The notes beneath the pieces were generated by a model that saw nothing but the letters and a program-made list of their open reading frames with translations, had not been told where the DNA came from and made no database searches. Shown here piece by piece: positions 52,777 to 64,000 of a DNA stretch of 64,000 nucleotides. This DNA is from Benincasa hispida. Its lineage: Eukaryota > Streptophyta > Magnoliopsida > Cucurbitales > Cucurbitaceae. Location: positions 60,024,936 to 60,088,935 of the forward strand of contig NC_052359.1 in NCBI RefSeq assembly GCF_009727055.1. Direction: 5' to 3'. The translations under genes were made by a program, and so were the position numbers. Each line of letters begins with the position of its first letter. Within the stretch, counting starts at the first letter, position 1.

Positions 52777-54990
52777 TTAATAATCACGATCTGAGGGCTC
52801 CCATCTCCACTCACTCCCATAATAAGAATTGGGTAAACCCAACCAAAACTTGAAAGCCTCAGCTGCTCTCTTTTTCTCAATCCTTCTGTCCTGTCTGGCC
52901 TTTGATGCATGTTTACTGGTAAACATCCTAGAATGCATTTCCACGTAAATTCTACTGTATTTTGTCTTGTTGGGTGGTATCCCATTCTCTTCCATACAAG
53001 CCACGATTTCTAAAGCCTTCCTAAAGAAAGCAGCCCGGACACATATATCAGCTAGAGTATCCAATAGCCCTTCATCGGGTTTTAAGGGAGGGGGAGATGA
53101 AGAATCAGGCTTATACCCTCTCTTCACTGCACATCTCTCCTTTACTTCATTCCATAGCAAAAGGGCCTCACCTGGTTTTCTAGCTAAAGAAATTCCATTG
53201 GCGAGACTGCCATATGTAGAAACATCAGGTAAAAATCCATTATCTTTCATTTTCTGTACTAATTGCTTTGCTTCTTCTATCAATCCTAGTCTACAATACC
53301 CTTCAATCAACATATTCCAGGCTACTATATCCGCTCTCACTCTAGGATCATTCAGCATTTCATCAAATACTTTCCTCGCAAGCTTTGGTTGACCTGACTG
53401 AGCAAAAGCTTTCATCAGAGTGGTATAACTAACCTTGGTGGGTGCGATTCCTTTCGATCGCATCTCATTAAAGAAGCCAAGAGCTCCTGCACTATCATCG
53501 ACCAATATGCATCCATCAATCATGATGTTATAAGAAACCACATCAGGTTCAATACCTGCCCCATCGACCATCTCCTTAAGCAGCTCCTTGGCCTTGTCCA
53601 TCTGAAGCAACCTGCAATAACCCTTTAGGAGAATATTGTAGGTAATTCGATTTGCAGGACACCCAATTCTTGTCATTTCAGCTAGCACTTGACGGGCTCG
53701 GTCCATCGACCCTGCCTTTACTAGAGCTGAAACTACAGTTGTATACGATACATGATCAGGATGACTGGATCTATCACCCTGGTTGCGCATCGCCTCTAGC
53801 ATTCGTATCGTATCAGCTACTCGGCCCTCATTCATATACCCTTTCATTAGAGTCGTATAAATTCTCGAGTTAGGAGAGTAGGCTTTTGGTAACAATGGTG
53901 GCTCTGAATCACTTTCTTCATTCAAATTAGGAAGCAACTTCTTGAATACCTCATCTTCATCTTCATTCAAATCTTCCTCATCTTCAATCTCATCCAAATT
54001 CCCATCCCTGAGAATCCTGCAAATATCTCTTTTCCCTTCCCTCATTGCTTGAACTACCTTCTCAGCGGTTTCCAAATCTCCAAACCCGACATAAGCTGCC
54101 ACAATCGAGTGCAAAGTCGTCATACACATTGGAATATCCTTTGCAAGAATCATCTCCAACACATAAACAATAAGATCCTTCCTATTGGCTCTAGCACAGA
54201 GCTTGATCATGACATTGTAAGTCAAAACATCAGGCTCAGCACCAAATTCTTCCATTTCCTCAAACAATTGCAGAAACTTCTCGTAGGCACCCATGTTGGC
54301 ACAGGCATTGAGTACCCCATTGTATGCTGCCGTGTCCGGCCGCGAGTCGGCCGTTATAGTGGGATCTGCAAACCGGCGGAGACGCTGAGTCACTGAACTG
54401 AATAGCTTGATTGCTTCTGCAGGGCCATCGTCCGGTGAAGCGGCGAGGCGGCTGACGACGGCGCTCCACGCTTTCACGTGGGGAAGGTAACCGGAACGAA
54501 GCATGGACTTAATGACAGAACAGGCGTAAAGAGTGTGTCCAGCCTTGGCGGCTGCGACGGCAAGGAGTCCGAGGGAATTGGCGTCGAGACGGTGGAGCTG
54601 GTTGTCATGGCGGAGGCGCGTGAGGATAGACTGAGCTCGAGTGAGGCTTGATGGAGTGTTTTGGTAAGACAATTGAGAAACTAAACGGCTAAGACAAGTA
54701 GGGCTGGGTAGATTGTTACATTGTGTATATGTTATCCAAGCCTCATCCGTTTTCCTCTGGCGTAGCAGTGATAAGAGTCTCTGTTCTAAGGAACTGGACG
54801 GCGAATCGGACAGGAGAGGTCGGTCGGTCGAGCTGGTTTGACGAGCGGTGCTGTGCACCAGGAAGGGGCGGACGGCGGCGGTGGCAGCGCTGGAGGAGAT
54901 GGTGGTGTTGGTGGTGAAAAGTGGTGGAGAGGGCCCAAGGGGAAAGGTTAAAGGGGGGTGTGCGTTAAGACTGGCAGTGAAGATGAGCAT
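52777..54990 (-). CDS. HCF152: Chloroplast PPR protein, HCF152-like
   Basis: An intronless P-class pentatricopeptide protein of 737 aa. In Arabidopsis, HCF152 binds the psbH-petB RNA region in the chloroplast and is needed for cytochrome b6f accumulation. The N terminus is Ser/Thr/Pro-rich without acids, as in a transit peptide. About twelve PPR motifs follow, for example DTAAYNGVLNACANMGAYE, DVLTYNVMIKLCARANRKD, NRITYNILLKGYCRLLQMD and DIVAWNMLIEGYCRLGLIE. An acidic insert (IEDEEDLNEDEDEVF, about residues 335-350) separates the early and late repeats. The C-terminal tail AFKFWLGLPNSYYGSEWRWE is the part that suggested HCF152. The identity is from memory. A longer N terminus may exist upstream in another frame (see findings). 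Confidence 0.85.
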   Translation of the reverse strand: MLIFTASLNAHPPLTFPLGPSPPLFTTNTTISSSAATAAVRPFLVHSTARQTSSTDRPLLSDSPSSSLEQRLLSLLRQRKTDEAWITYTQCNNLPSPTCLSRLVSQLSYQNTPSSLTRAQSILTRLRHDNQLHRLDANSLGLLAVAAAKAGHTLYACSVIKSMLRSGYLPHVKAWSAVVSRLAASPDDGPAEAIKLFSSVTQRLRRFADPTITADSRPDTAAYNGVLNACANMGAYEKFLQLFEEMEEFGAEPDVLTYNVMIKLCARANRKDLIVYVLEMILAKDIPMCMTTLHSIVAAYVGFGDLETAEKVVQAMREGKRDICRILRDGNLDEIEDEEDLNEDEDEVFKKLLPNLNEESDSEPPLLPKAYSPNSRIYTTLMKGYMNEGRVADTIRMLEAMRNQGDRSSHPDHVSYTTVVSALVKAGSMDRARQVLAEMTRIGCPANRITYNILLKGYCRLLQMDKAKELLKEMVDGAGIEPDVVSYNIMIDGCILVDDSAGALGFFNEMRSKGIAPTKVSYTTLMKAFAQSGQPKLARKVFDEMLNDPRVRADIVAWNMLIEGYCRLGLIEEAKQLVQKMKDNGFLPDVSTYGSLANGISLARKPGEALLLWNEVKERCAVKRGYKPDSSSPPPLKPDEGLLDTLADICVRAAFFRKALEIVACMEENGIPPNKTKYSRIYVEMHSRMFTSKHASKARQDRRIEKKRAAEAFKFWLGLPNSYYGSEWRWEPSDRDY

Positions 54991-55142
54991 GGGGACGGTT
55001 GTGGCGGAGGAAATGGCGGCGACGGCGGCGGTGAGTTCATGGCTGCTCCATGAAGGGAATAAGGGAAGATTGAGAGGGATGATTCATGTGGAAAGTGGCA
55101 AAAATGGGGTCTTAGAGAAAGAGATAATGGGAGAGAGGACAT
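54948..55142 (-). other. Upstream open frame overlapping the PPR start
   Basis: A 64-codon frame begins at 55,142 (MSSLPLSLSLRPHF...) and ends at 54,948, 42 nt inside the PPR CDS, in a different frame. It is Ser/Pro-rich like a plastid transit peptide. It meets the main frame at a run of six C near 54,953-54,958. It is either a regulatory upstream ORF or the true N terminus disrupted by a one-base error. Confidence 0.5.
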
Positions 55143-55144
55143 GA

Positions 55145-55482
55145 ATAGAAGTTTGTTGGGTGGAATTTGGACACACTACGTTGAGCGCGTGTTGTCCTCA
55201 TGTCTCTACTTCACCACGAGATATTATTTTTCATATTTCTTTTTTCACAATACACTATTCAATAACTATCTGTTTGAAGAAAACAACCCCGTTCTTTTTC
55301 TTTGCCATCCTTTTTTCTTTTTTTCTTTTTTCCTCCAATTCAGTTTAAATACTATTGCTATTTTTTTTTCCTAATGGATGAATTAAATATGTACTGTCAA
55401 CCTTGAGGTTAGAGGTTCAATTCTCCTTCTTACATGTTAAAAAAAAAAGTTAAAATAAAAAAAACCTAGAGAATGAACAAAG

Positions 55483-55518
<36 letters not shown>

Positions 55519-56650
55519 CACTGGAATTTTAAAATTGATAACTAATCAATGTTCAAATTTAATTAAGATTTCAATTATTTGATTTCTTCTTTAAAGTTAT
55601 TGTCTGTGCACCCACCACAACACTATTGCACTTTCTCCCTTCTATTCTTCTCTTCTCATTTTCTTTCTAGTATTTAGGATTCACAAAATCGACTATGACT
55701 AATCGATTATCGATAACCACTATAAAATTGATAGAAATCAATCGATGATGTCAACCGATCATTGAAAACACCATTTGAATTTGAACTTTTAAAAAAAAAT
55801 TGAGCACAAAAATAATGAAAGAATTTGAAGTCAATTACTAAGCCATGCAAACTTTGAAAATTCCTCGTTGTAGGGCCTGATGAGAAAATTAATACCCTAA
55901 TTATCAATTAGACCAACATGCAAAGATAACGTTGGGAAGAAAATTTTCATTTTATCTTCAAATTTTTAGAAGTGTCATTTTTTTTAGTTTTAAACAATCG
56001 TCAACGTGTTAAAGTGTAGACTTTTACCATTTTATAGTATAAGAATAAATGTGCACAAGATATTTATTACAAGCTTCCTTCGAAAATCAACTTCACTTTC
56101 CACTCGAGTAGGAACTTCCTCCAATACAAACAAGAATTTTGCTTTCTTCATACAACGAAAATTAAGTTTATAATGTGAGTTCACATTTGTCAAAAACAAA
56201 TTCTATATAGGTTTATAATCGGAAACTTTCACATTCTATAATAGGTTTACAATTGGAAACTTTCACATTTGTCAAACCAAATTCTTAGAAAAGGAGGTAG
56301 CTATATATCAAAAGTGACTTTGAGTCATATTAAGAGATTTTAAATGACAAAATTAACTTTAAATATACAAAATCAATTCCAAACATATCTTTAACTACAC
56401 ATAATCAATTGTCAAACCGAACATAACTCAATTAACATAAAAATGTGTTAGAAATCACGAGATCTATGGTTCAAATTCCCCTATCCCCAATTGTACTAAA
56501 AAAAACTACACGTAATCAATTTCATTTATATAAAAATCACAATTAAAGTATAAACCAAACAAACATTAAACTGATTGTATAAAAATCACAAATAAATAAA
56601 TCATTTGCTAAAATCAAGCCACTTGAGACATCCTGCAGTAAATGTGCATA
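55145..56650. other. Intergenic DNA between the PPR gene promoter and UPL4 3' end
   Basis: No gene is visible. It contains a (TA)n run at 55,487-55,516, a B-box-like SINE trace at 55,385-55,445 (GAGGTTCAATTCTCC followed by an A run), and a second at 56,425-56,510 (AACTCAATTAACAT then GGTTCAAATTCCCC). A MITE fragment lies near 56,305-56,400. Confidence 0.5.
55487..55516. repeat. (TA)n microsatellite
   Basis: An uninterrupted TA dinucleotide run, about 28 bp. Confidence 0.9.
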
Positions 56651-57084
56651 GCCTATTTCTCAACTCAGAGAAAATGCATGGTTCTGTCAGAAAATTGAAT
56701 AAATGAAAACCCAAGTCATACATACTATGTACAAAAGAAAGAAAAGAAAAGAAAACAAGTAGAAGTTAATTGACTATGAAGATATTTACAGCGTGAGCAT
56801 GGGTTGAAAAAGTAAAAAAAGGGAGACCATGCCAATAAATCAAAAACCCACCATTTCCTGTACAGCCTTCTTCTATTCTATGTACATAGGAGTTATGTAC
56901 ATTGCAACTTTACCCACCAGAATCAGATGAAGAATAAGCCTCCTCTTGTCCACAAAACCACAATCTGCACTTCTTCATCCATTTTCACCCTTTTTTTTTA
57001 AATAAAATAAAATAAATCTATACAGCAGCTACAGCTACTTGATAATTACCAATTTCACTTTCTACAGATGAAAGAAATTTGAGG

Positions 57085-60000
57085 CTACGAAAGATGAAAC
57101 GAGCCTTGTCCTTCTGTTATGGCATATAAGAGCTTCTCTTTCATTATCTCCTGAACGAATAGACACCGAATTTGGAGTTAACATTGTTTGTTCTAATGGA
57201 AATTGAAAATGCAATTGGTTCCTTAGAAAAGTTAGAACGTGTTTGTGAGTGATTTTAAAAGGATTAAGTGCATATTTGAGAGTGGTTTTGAAATGGTTAA
57301 AATCACTTTTATCATGTTCAAAATTACTCTGAAACATGCATTTAATCATTCAAAATTCATTTCGTATTAAATTTTACACTTTTAAATGCAATTTTTATAT
57401 CATCACAATTGGTTTCGAATTACTAAAATCATGTTATTTTTATTATTTTTTTTTTTTAGAAAAAAACATATTTTAGTGTGACTTTGAAAATGTCAAATGA
57501 TTTTAACCATTTCAAAATTACTCACAAACATGCCCCTAAACTCGTGTTTGAATTACTCCAATACATGCCTTAAATCATTCAAAACCAATTTTAGTTGTAA
57601 GAAAATTGCATTTTATAGTGTAAACTCGAACATTATATTTATTTCAAATGATTTAATGCATGTTTTGAAGTGATTTTTGAACATGGAAAATGTGATTTTA
57701 ACACCACATCAAAATCATGTCCATAGAAAAGTTTTAACCTTTGAAGAGTAAGGAGGCAACTTGAGATAGTTTGCACAGGTCATCACACTAGGTAAGTCGT
57801 AATCGACCAGATTGTTAGAATGCTGTGTAGAAGGAAAAAAACCCAAAGAAAAAGTCAGTAAGAAAAAATCTAAATTAAATAAAATATTTGAGTAGAATTT
57901 GTTGATAGTAAAAACCTTTCGGACGATAGTCAACTTTGGATTGAGAGATGCAAAGCCTCCAGAAGGAAGCCTTGGCGCCCCGGTAACGAACTGTAGAAAT
58001 GCTCGTTGCTGTTCGTTGTCAAACTCTTGAATAATTTCAAGCAGCTAAAATTCAAAAGATAGGTGAGAATCTTGCTAACTAATAATGCAATTTGAACATA
58101 GCAATAGGTAGGATTCATTTTAGAAACTAACATGAATAATGGAGGGGCTACTGGACGTATATCCGTGGTCAAACTTCATATTGTCAAGGAGTTCACTCAA
58201 CTGCACCAAAAGATTCGAAAGAATCAAGTTAATGAATAATAACTTCAAAAGTAAATTAGATAATTAGCTGATATACGTACGGCCCACGAGTCCTGTTCTC
58301 CACATATCAAACGCTCTAATTCTTCTGCAGTAAAAACTTGAAGATGTTCTATGGGGAAAACCTGAGGTTAGACAATAAGAAAAGAAGTGCTCCATTATCA
58401 GTTACGATGAAGAAGGCACCAGTATATGTTTGAGGGAGAAAATGTGTATTTTATATGGTAATTAATAATGTTTCTTTAAGCCAACCGAATTGTTGAGCGT
58501 CTTCTCTTTTATGGACGAGAACGCTCATGACATTTGGTTCTAAAGGTTTCTTACATTTTAACAATGCAGTTCATCCGTTACTTACATTGTGCCTATATCA
58601 TAATTTATACACTCAAAGTGGCATTCGTTATGAACACATTTGGGAGACTGGAACCATGGCTTTCCTAGTTCTACCCCTAAATTTAAATGAGATAATAGAA
58701 CTACAACTGCACTTAAATAAACGTAAATCCTGTATCACGTTGAGAAATCAAAGCACTTGATAATATTTCACTAAAGACATTGATGAAATAAAGAAACTAT
58801 ATCGAAACATAAACTGAATTCCATAAACTTTCCACCCACGCAAAATAAACTATTACGGAAATAAAGGATCATTTTAATTCTGCATGTCCTAACTAGAACA
58901 ACTAAATAAATATGGGAAGTACAATCTTTTGTAAGACGGGCCACAGTGAAGAGCTAACTAACCTGATTAAATCCAGATTTAAATGCTTCTATTTGTCTTG
59001 AAATTCCAGAACATAAAGTAGCATCTGTAACAAGAGAGACATAATCCTCCAAATTTTTTGTATTTACCTGGGGAAAAGGTCAAAATGTATGTTGTGTTAT
59101 TTAGTGCAACCATACAAAAAGAAAAATCCATAATCAGAGTGAAAATTGGCATTACCATTGAATTATCTTGAGAAGAAGTCAAGAGATAATCAGGATAACC
59201 AGGAAGAGTAAAATCAAGACAAAGATCCTCAATATTGGTATTATGATAATACAATTCAAGTTTGGACGATGAGTTCTCTTCATAAACAGATTCCAATAAT
59301 TTACTTCTGTTAACCAAAGCTTCAAACTCAAGCAGAATGGTTCCGAGCTCTGGATCAAATGATTGGATATCATATATACTCACCTCCTACAAGAATAAAC
59401 AAGAAAATCAAATAATGGAATACAAAAAAAGACAAGAGGAAGCACTTGAAAGAATTTCATGCAGGTACCTGCCCAAGTATTAGTTTATAGAAGGTTTTGG
59501 AAAAGTAGATATCCAAAACCCTACCATCTTGAATGGCCTTGGCCACAATTTGCCCTAGAAGTACGAACTTTTTCATTACTTCGGAAAAATGTAGCTCATC
59601 TGTATCCAGAGTTGATGGCCATGGACGGGGAAAGAGTCCAAATGGAGATCCAATAGTTTCTCTGCCCTCAATGTTCAGACTCTTTTTGGATATAAATGCA
59701 TCATGATCCCCTCTCCACATTCCGAGGCCATACTTCTGAAATTCACGACTGACAAGAGTATAGAATTCTAATGTTGGACCAAGCCCAGTGCCAACTTCTT
59801 CATCATATTCCACCTCAAGGAGTACTTTCTGATGTGCATACTGATTCATCATTTTGGCAGCAGAATCTAGAATTTGGTTGCGGTGTACTAATACCTTCTT
59901 ACGAGGCAAGCCACCAGAACTTGATCGTACGTCATTTGAGGTTCCCAAGTCACTGTGTGATCTTACATGTAGCTGGTATTGTGGCATGCCAAATACTACT

Positions 60001-63000
60001 ATCCGAAAGTACTTGCGTCTTGCCTCAAAACTAAATAAGAAAGGGCATGAATCCATAAGTTCCTTGCACCATAGAGGCATGCCACCGATAGAAACAGCAG
60101 AAAAGTCCCTCATCTGCTGTTCAAGTTTTTCAGTCAGTTTGCTGTTTACAAATTCATTCTGTGACACTGAAGGAACTGATAGCTTTATATTGTCCAAGGT
60201 ATTAATTCTCCCTTCAGAAAAAGCACGGATTCTTTCATGTGACATAATGTGAAATGCCATTCTGTTCATGCCCTCTATGCTCCTTAGAAGAAATAAAACA
60301 TCATAAGCGGGACTTCCTTTTGCCAAGTCGGAAGGCAGAACACAATCTAGAATACCACAGAAAAATGAAGAGAACTGCAACATTGGGGCTTTGTCAGATG
60401 CAGAAAATAATTGGTTACAACTGTTGTCCTCCACTTCGCCAGTGCTTTTATACGTAATTGTATACACTCGGCTCCATACTTTTGTGCCAGATATAGTTTC
60501 ATTTTCTTTAATGTGTTGTTGGAGAATTGCCTGGTAAAGTGTCAAGGTGGGCTCCAGCTGCTTTCCCTCAAGGTAAAGAAACAATTTAGGAGTCGTACCT
60601 TTCTTACTGCAAGATGCAGAACACTGTGATTTCTCATCGACGCTGACTTCTGCAGATACCTGAACCAAAACAAGGTTACTATAATTTTAGGAGTGTGCAC
60701 ATTTTTTTAACATAGAAACTACTTTCATTGAGAAAGAATGGAAGAACACAAGAACATATAATTAATTACAAAAATGGACTCCAACTAAGAATAATGTTGT
60801 CCAGCGAATAATTACAAAAATGTGCCCACACATTTAGGAGTGCACACATTACCATAGTCCAGAATATAATCAATGCTTCAATCACGGATTAAGCGGGCAA
60901 TCAAAGAGACAGTACTAGAAATGTGAGCCAACCAGTTACACGAGAATATTCAGCATAAAACCATAATATTTTTCCTAATTAACTTGGAAGTAGAAAAAGG
61001 CATCAGTTGAATCCAAAAGGATCCAGTGCCACGGATGAGGCTGCAAATTCTAGAACTGATCTATCTTATAACACAGTTTTATATATACTTCCAAAAATGA
61101 TCAACTTACAGTATAAATTTCAACTGATTGTATTCTTTCATTAAAAATAACTGAGCTCAAACCAAATGGTTTAGGTATGTTAGCCATAGTAAATAACCCC
61201 TACCTCAAGTATTTTACAATTTAAGAGCAGTATTTATAATTCTTGCAACATTAACAATATTTCAAAAAGAAAACAGGAACAGACCTGAATTTCAGGCAAA
61301 TCTGTGGACATGTTGTCGGACTCCACAAATTCTGAGTTAACACCCAAGCAAGAACGTACATCTGAGAGTAGTTTGACTTGATGCTCCCTCAGGCTATCGG
61401 CTTCAGAGGACTGCTCAGCTTTTTTTGTGCCAACTTTGGGCCATAGAAACCCTTCAATGGCATTCAAAGAAGAAAAAGGGTCAACACTCAGGATATCCCC
61501 AGTAATGTCACAGAGATCTGTTTCTCCATCTCCTCTCACAAACCGAACTTTCAAACAAGGATGTGGTATACACCGAGCATTTGGGACTGTAGCAAAATAG
61601 TTCCTATGTTTGAATCCCTGGCTTAAAATAACAGGAAAGTTTTCTAAAGACGAAAGTGAGATTTGTAATTTCCTTATCAATACTAAAATTGGCAACTTTA
61701 CAGATGGGTGGTCTGAACTAGATAAGAGTAGCCTTGCAAAAGCCTCAAATCTTCTTTCTATAACTGAGAATTGTCTAGATATAGTTTGTGGTTCTCCCTT
61801 TTTTATCAGATACTGACCATTAGTTATGTAATTTATAAATGACTTGACAATTCCACTTTCAATAAATTCAAAGGTGGATATGGGCTCGCCACACTTAAGC
61901 TTTGACATAATCTCAGCTAACAAAGCATAAAATTTTTCTTCATCCTGAGCTGGAGTGTCCTTAATTAAGGACAAGCTTAGTAGATCATCTAGGGCAGCAG
62001 AAAAAGTTCGAAGATTTTGAAGAATATCAGTCACTCCTTTATCAGTGTCACATAACTCTTCAGTAAAATATTTGTTTCTTATATGATTTGCAAGACTATA
62101 AACAGAATCCTTATCAAGCTTGCAGCTGCCTGTTTCTGCCGCTGAAGAGAAACAACTACTCGAAAAGGCATAACATAAGCACCTCCCATATTCTCTTGAA
62201 GACTTTTGACATGAACCAAATGATGAGTGGACACCAGTAAACACTGGGAAAATCAACTGTTTATACTTTTCTGGGGTTATCAGTGCATCAATTGCAAAAT
62301 AGACACCCTCCTTGACAAACGATTTCAAAAATATACTGGAGAGTTTTTGCAGGATAATCTCAGTGATCTTTAAAGCTAACATCAGCACATGGTGGTCTTT
62401 TCGAGTAAACACTCCAGCCAGGAAACTGACGATTAGACAGAAAAGACCATTAGACTTTCGGAAGGCAATTTGAAAATACCATAAAAAAGAATATCAGGCA
62501 TCATTCACCTAGAAATGTTGGCATTCTGAAGTAACTCGACAAGCATGTCAGATTCACCCAAACAGACAAACTTGTAGATAATAGTTAGGCAGCCGCAACA
62601 AACATACAGGTTTGCACCAGAACTAACCACCTGCAGAAGCAAAAATTTGATAATTAGGAGATGGGAAGAGCTAGAGCTTTTTTATTAGCTTAGAATAATA
62701 ACCACCTGAACAAGCAAAGGAAGTATATCCAAACCAAACTTCTGCAGTTGTTTGGGATTACTGGCTAAAAAAGACACTTTTTCAGACAATTGTTCTGTCT
62801 TTGCATCTTCTGTAGGGAGAAGCTCGTTGAGCAATGTCAGGACTTCACATACCTGGGCAAAAAACCAATGACAATAAATTCCCATTATTTGTTTTTGGAA
62901 AAACACAAAGACAGACCCTACAAACCTGGAGGGGGAAACAAACGCAGAAAGACTTTGAAATTCTAGATCCAATGTAGGCCAATTATGAGCTATTGAACTA

Positions 63001-64000
63001 TCACTTTTATTTGAGGAGAAAACTTAGGAAATGTCATCGATGCATTTCTTGATAGAAAAGGAAATGTCATCGATGAATGAAATGAGACAAAGAGTACGAA
63101 ACGCTCCTAAACCCCAAGTGGGGAATTACAAGAAATCTTACCAATTTGTAATTAAAAAAGATAGACTGAAAGCTTAAGGACTGTTACATTTACACATATA
63201 GAGGGCATTAAAAAGGAGCAAAATATTAGAGCAGTGATTCTCCTAGCTCAGGCTACAAAGTGCCAGCGAGATCAGGTGGAGGTTTGGAGGTGGAGAGGAT
63301 ATATCCTTAACAGAGCATCTTAATTTTATAGTCTTATATTGCACATGCCTTCAATATATCAAGAATTTTTTTTCCCCTTTTTTTCTCCCTCTATAGAAAC
63401 ATTGCCTTTCCTTGAGAAAGAATGAAAGAGCCTTCATCATTATATAAAAGTTGAATCCATGACTTGAGATTTGAAAGAAAATTTTTAGACAATCGTAGTT
63501 ATCAATTTATATCCTGCAACACTTAAAAAAAGGATTTCTGTGAAGTGTTTGTCAGAAGAATTATATGGGGGGAAGTCTCCTCTATAAGTTTCCTAGATAT
63601 ATATTAAAAAAAATTAATAAAATAAAATAACTGCGACTGCACAGTCAGAGTCTTTCCATGGTTTCAAAAACAGTACATGTTAATAGTCTAATACCTGGTT
63701 GCGCTGGCCATCAACTACAGCACATGAAGAAGACACCCCATGCGAGAGATTATAAACAGATAATATGTCCTTCAAAGTGTTGCTAATGTTTAGCTCATAA
63801 AGAGTTTCGAAAGCAACAATGGATCCTGAAGATAGTTTGATAAGTACACCAAGCAAATCCTGCAAAGGAAGTAGATAGTCATTTCATCATTCTTCCTTAA
63901 ATATGGTGGTAGAGGCTACAGGGAGAAGTTCCTCCATATTGTACTAAAATAAAAATATACAAAATATTAAACCATTGGTCCCTTACTTGTATGATTCTTA
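57085..64000 (-). CDS. UPL4: HECT E3 ubiquitin ligase UPL4 (3' part)
   Basis: The enzyme transfers ubiquitin from E2 to a catalytic Cys and then to the substrate. Twelve exons are visible, from 5' to 3': 63,695-63,859; 62,706-62,852; 62,509-62,630; 61,285-62,425; 59,469-60,659; 59,156-59,386; 58,963-59,067; 58,281-58,361; 58,132-58,200; 57,916-58,044; 57,739-57,822; 57,085-57,150. They join in frame to 1176 codons plus stop; the start lies beyond 64,000. The front exons are helical, ARM-like. The HECT domain begins around [20 protein letters not shown]. The catalytic Cys is in [19 protein letters not shown] (codon 57,775-57,777). The ending [11 protein letters not shown] fits UPL4 rather than UPL3 (FDLS, from memory). 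Roughly 320 residues of a normal protein of about 1500 aa are missing. Confidence 0.93.
57235..57720. repeat. MITE array in the last UPL4 intron
   Basis: Two or more related segments of the family at 37,537-37,762 lie in this intron. Examples are GTTTGTGAGTGATTTTAAAA, ATCACTTTTATCATGTTCAA, TTTCAAAATTACTCACAAAC, then a second partial copy from 57,545 on. They occupy almost the whole intron between the exon with the catalytic Cys and the terminal exon. Confidence 0.6.

Noticed and set aside
52967..54396. Several plus-strand open frames opposite the PPR gene
   Set aside because: All are mirrors of a 737-codon intronless CDS with clear PPR repeats.
59854..60629. Plus-strand open frames opposite UPL4
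   Set aside because: They are mirrors of the HECT exon. The minus strand has the conserved protein.

Overview
The window is plant nuclear DNA, almost certainly from a eudicot. It is AT-rich, and its genes are split by many short GT-AG introns. The proteins are plant-specific or have plant-type sequences: a ROP-interacting coiled-coil protein, a chloroplast PPR protein with the look of HCF152, and a UPL4-type HECT ligase. The dispersed repeats resemble those I associate with cucurbits, but that family-level guess is weak because no search could be run.

The left 26 kb (1-26,000) is a repeat graveyard. It starts with two fused partial LTRs (1-1677). A decayed Mutator-like (MULE) transposase on the minus strand follows (1678-3110), with a roughly 670-bp array of palindromic ACGATCGT repeats directly upstream (3152-3825). 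A non-autonomous MULE with roughly 560-600 bp terminal inverted repeats and a perfect 9-bp target duplication lies at 6390-7951. Next is a large nest of LTR retrotransposons (10,432-24,279). An old minus-strand Copia element (5' LTR 23,895-24,279, split 3' LTR 10,432-12,648) is interrupted by a solo LTR with target duplication ATGTC. It also holds a second Copia element (gag at 13,410-13,960, LTR 18,039-19,999), a further solo LTR with target duplication AAAGA (15,986-17,374), and an opposed LTR copy (20,002-21,862) that makes a nearly 2-kb-arm inverted repeat.

The right 38 kb (26,000-64,000) holds six host genes. In order they are ICR-type ROP interactor (+, CDS 27,757-30,733), 40S ribosomal protein S23 (+, 36,852-38,261), an uncharacterised Ser/Lys-rich protein of 613 aa (+, 40,523-44,042), MCM8 helicase (+, 45,804-52,158), an HCF152-like PPR protein (-, 52,777-54,990), and the 3' part of UPL4 (-, 57,085 to beyond 64,000). 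I rebuilt exon models for all spliced genes; every junction keeps frame. The genes are not an operon and do not form one pathway. Two pairs are notable: MCM8 and the PPR gene converge with about 620 bp between stops, and the RPS23 and MCM8 promoters carry the cis-elements expected for ribosomal-protein and cell-cycle genes. Small repeats (MITE-like hairpins, a hAT-like GC-rich element, a PIF/Harbinger fragment, SINE relics) fill the intergenic DNA and several introns.

The most unusual signal is the ACGATCGT palindrome. It recurs as a tandem array upstream of the MULE transposase, inside Copia-type LTRs, and in the long leader of the second Copia element. That is one short motif shared by unrelated transposon classes.
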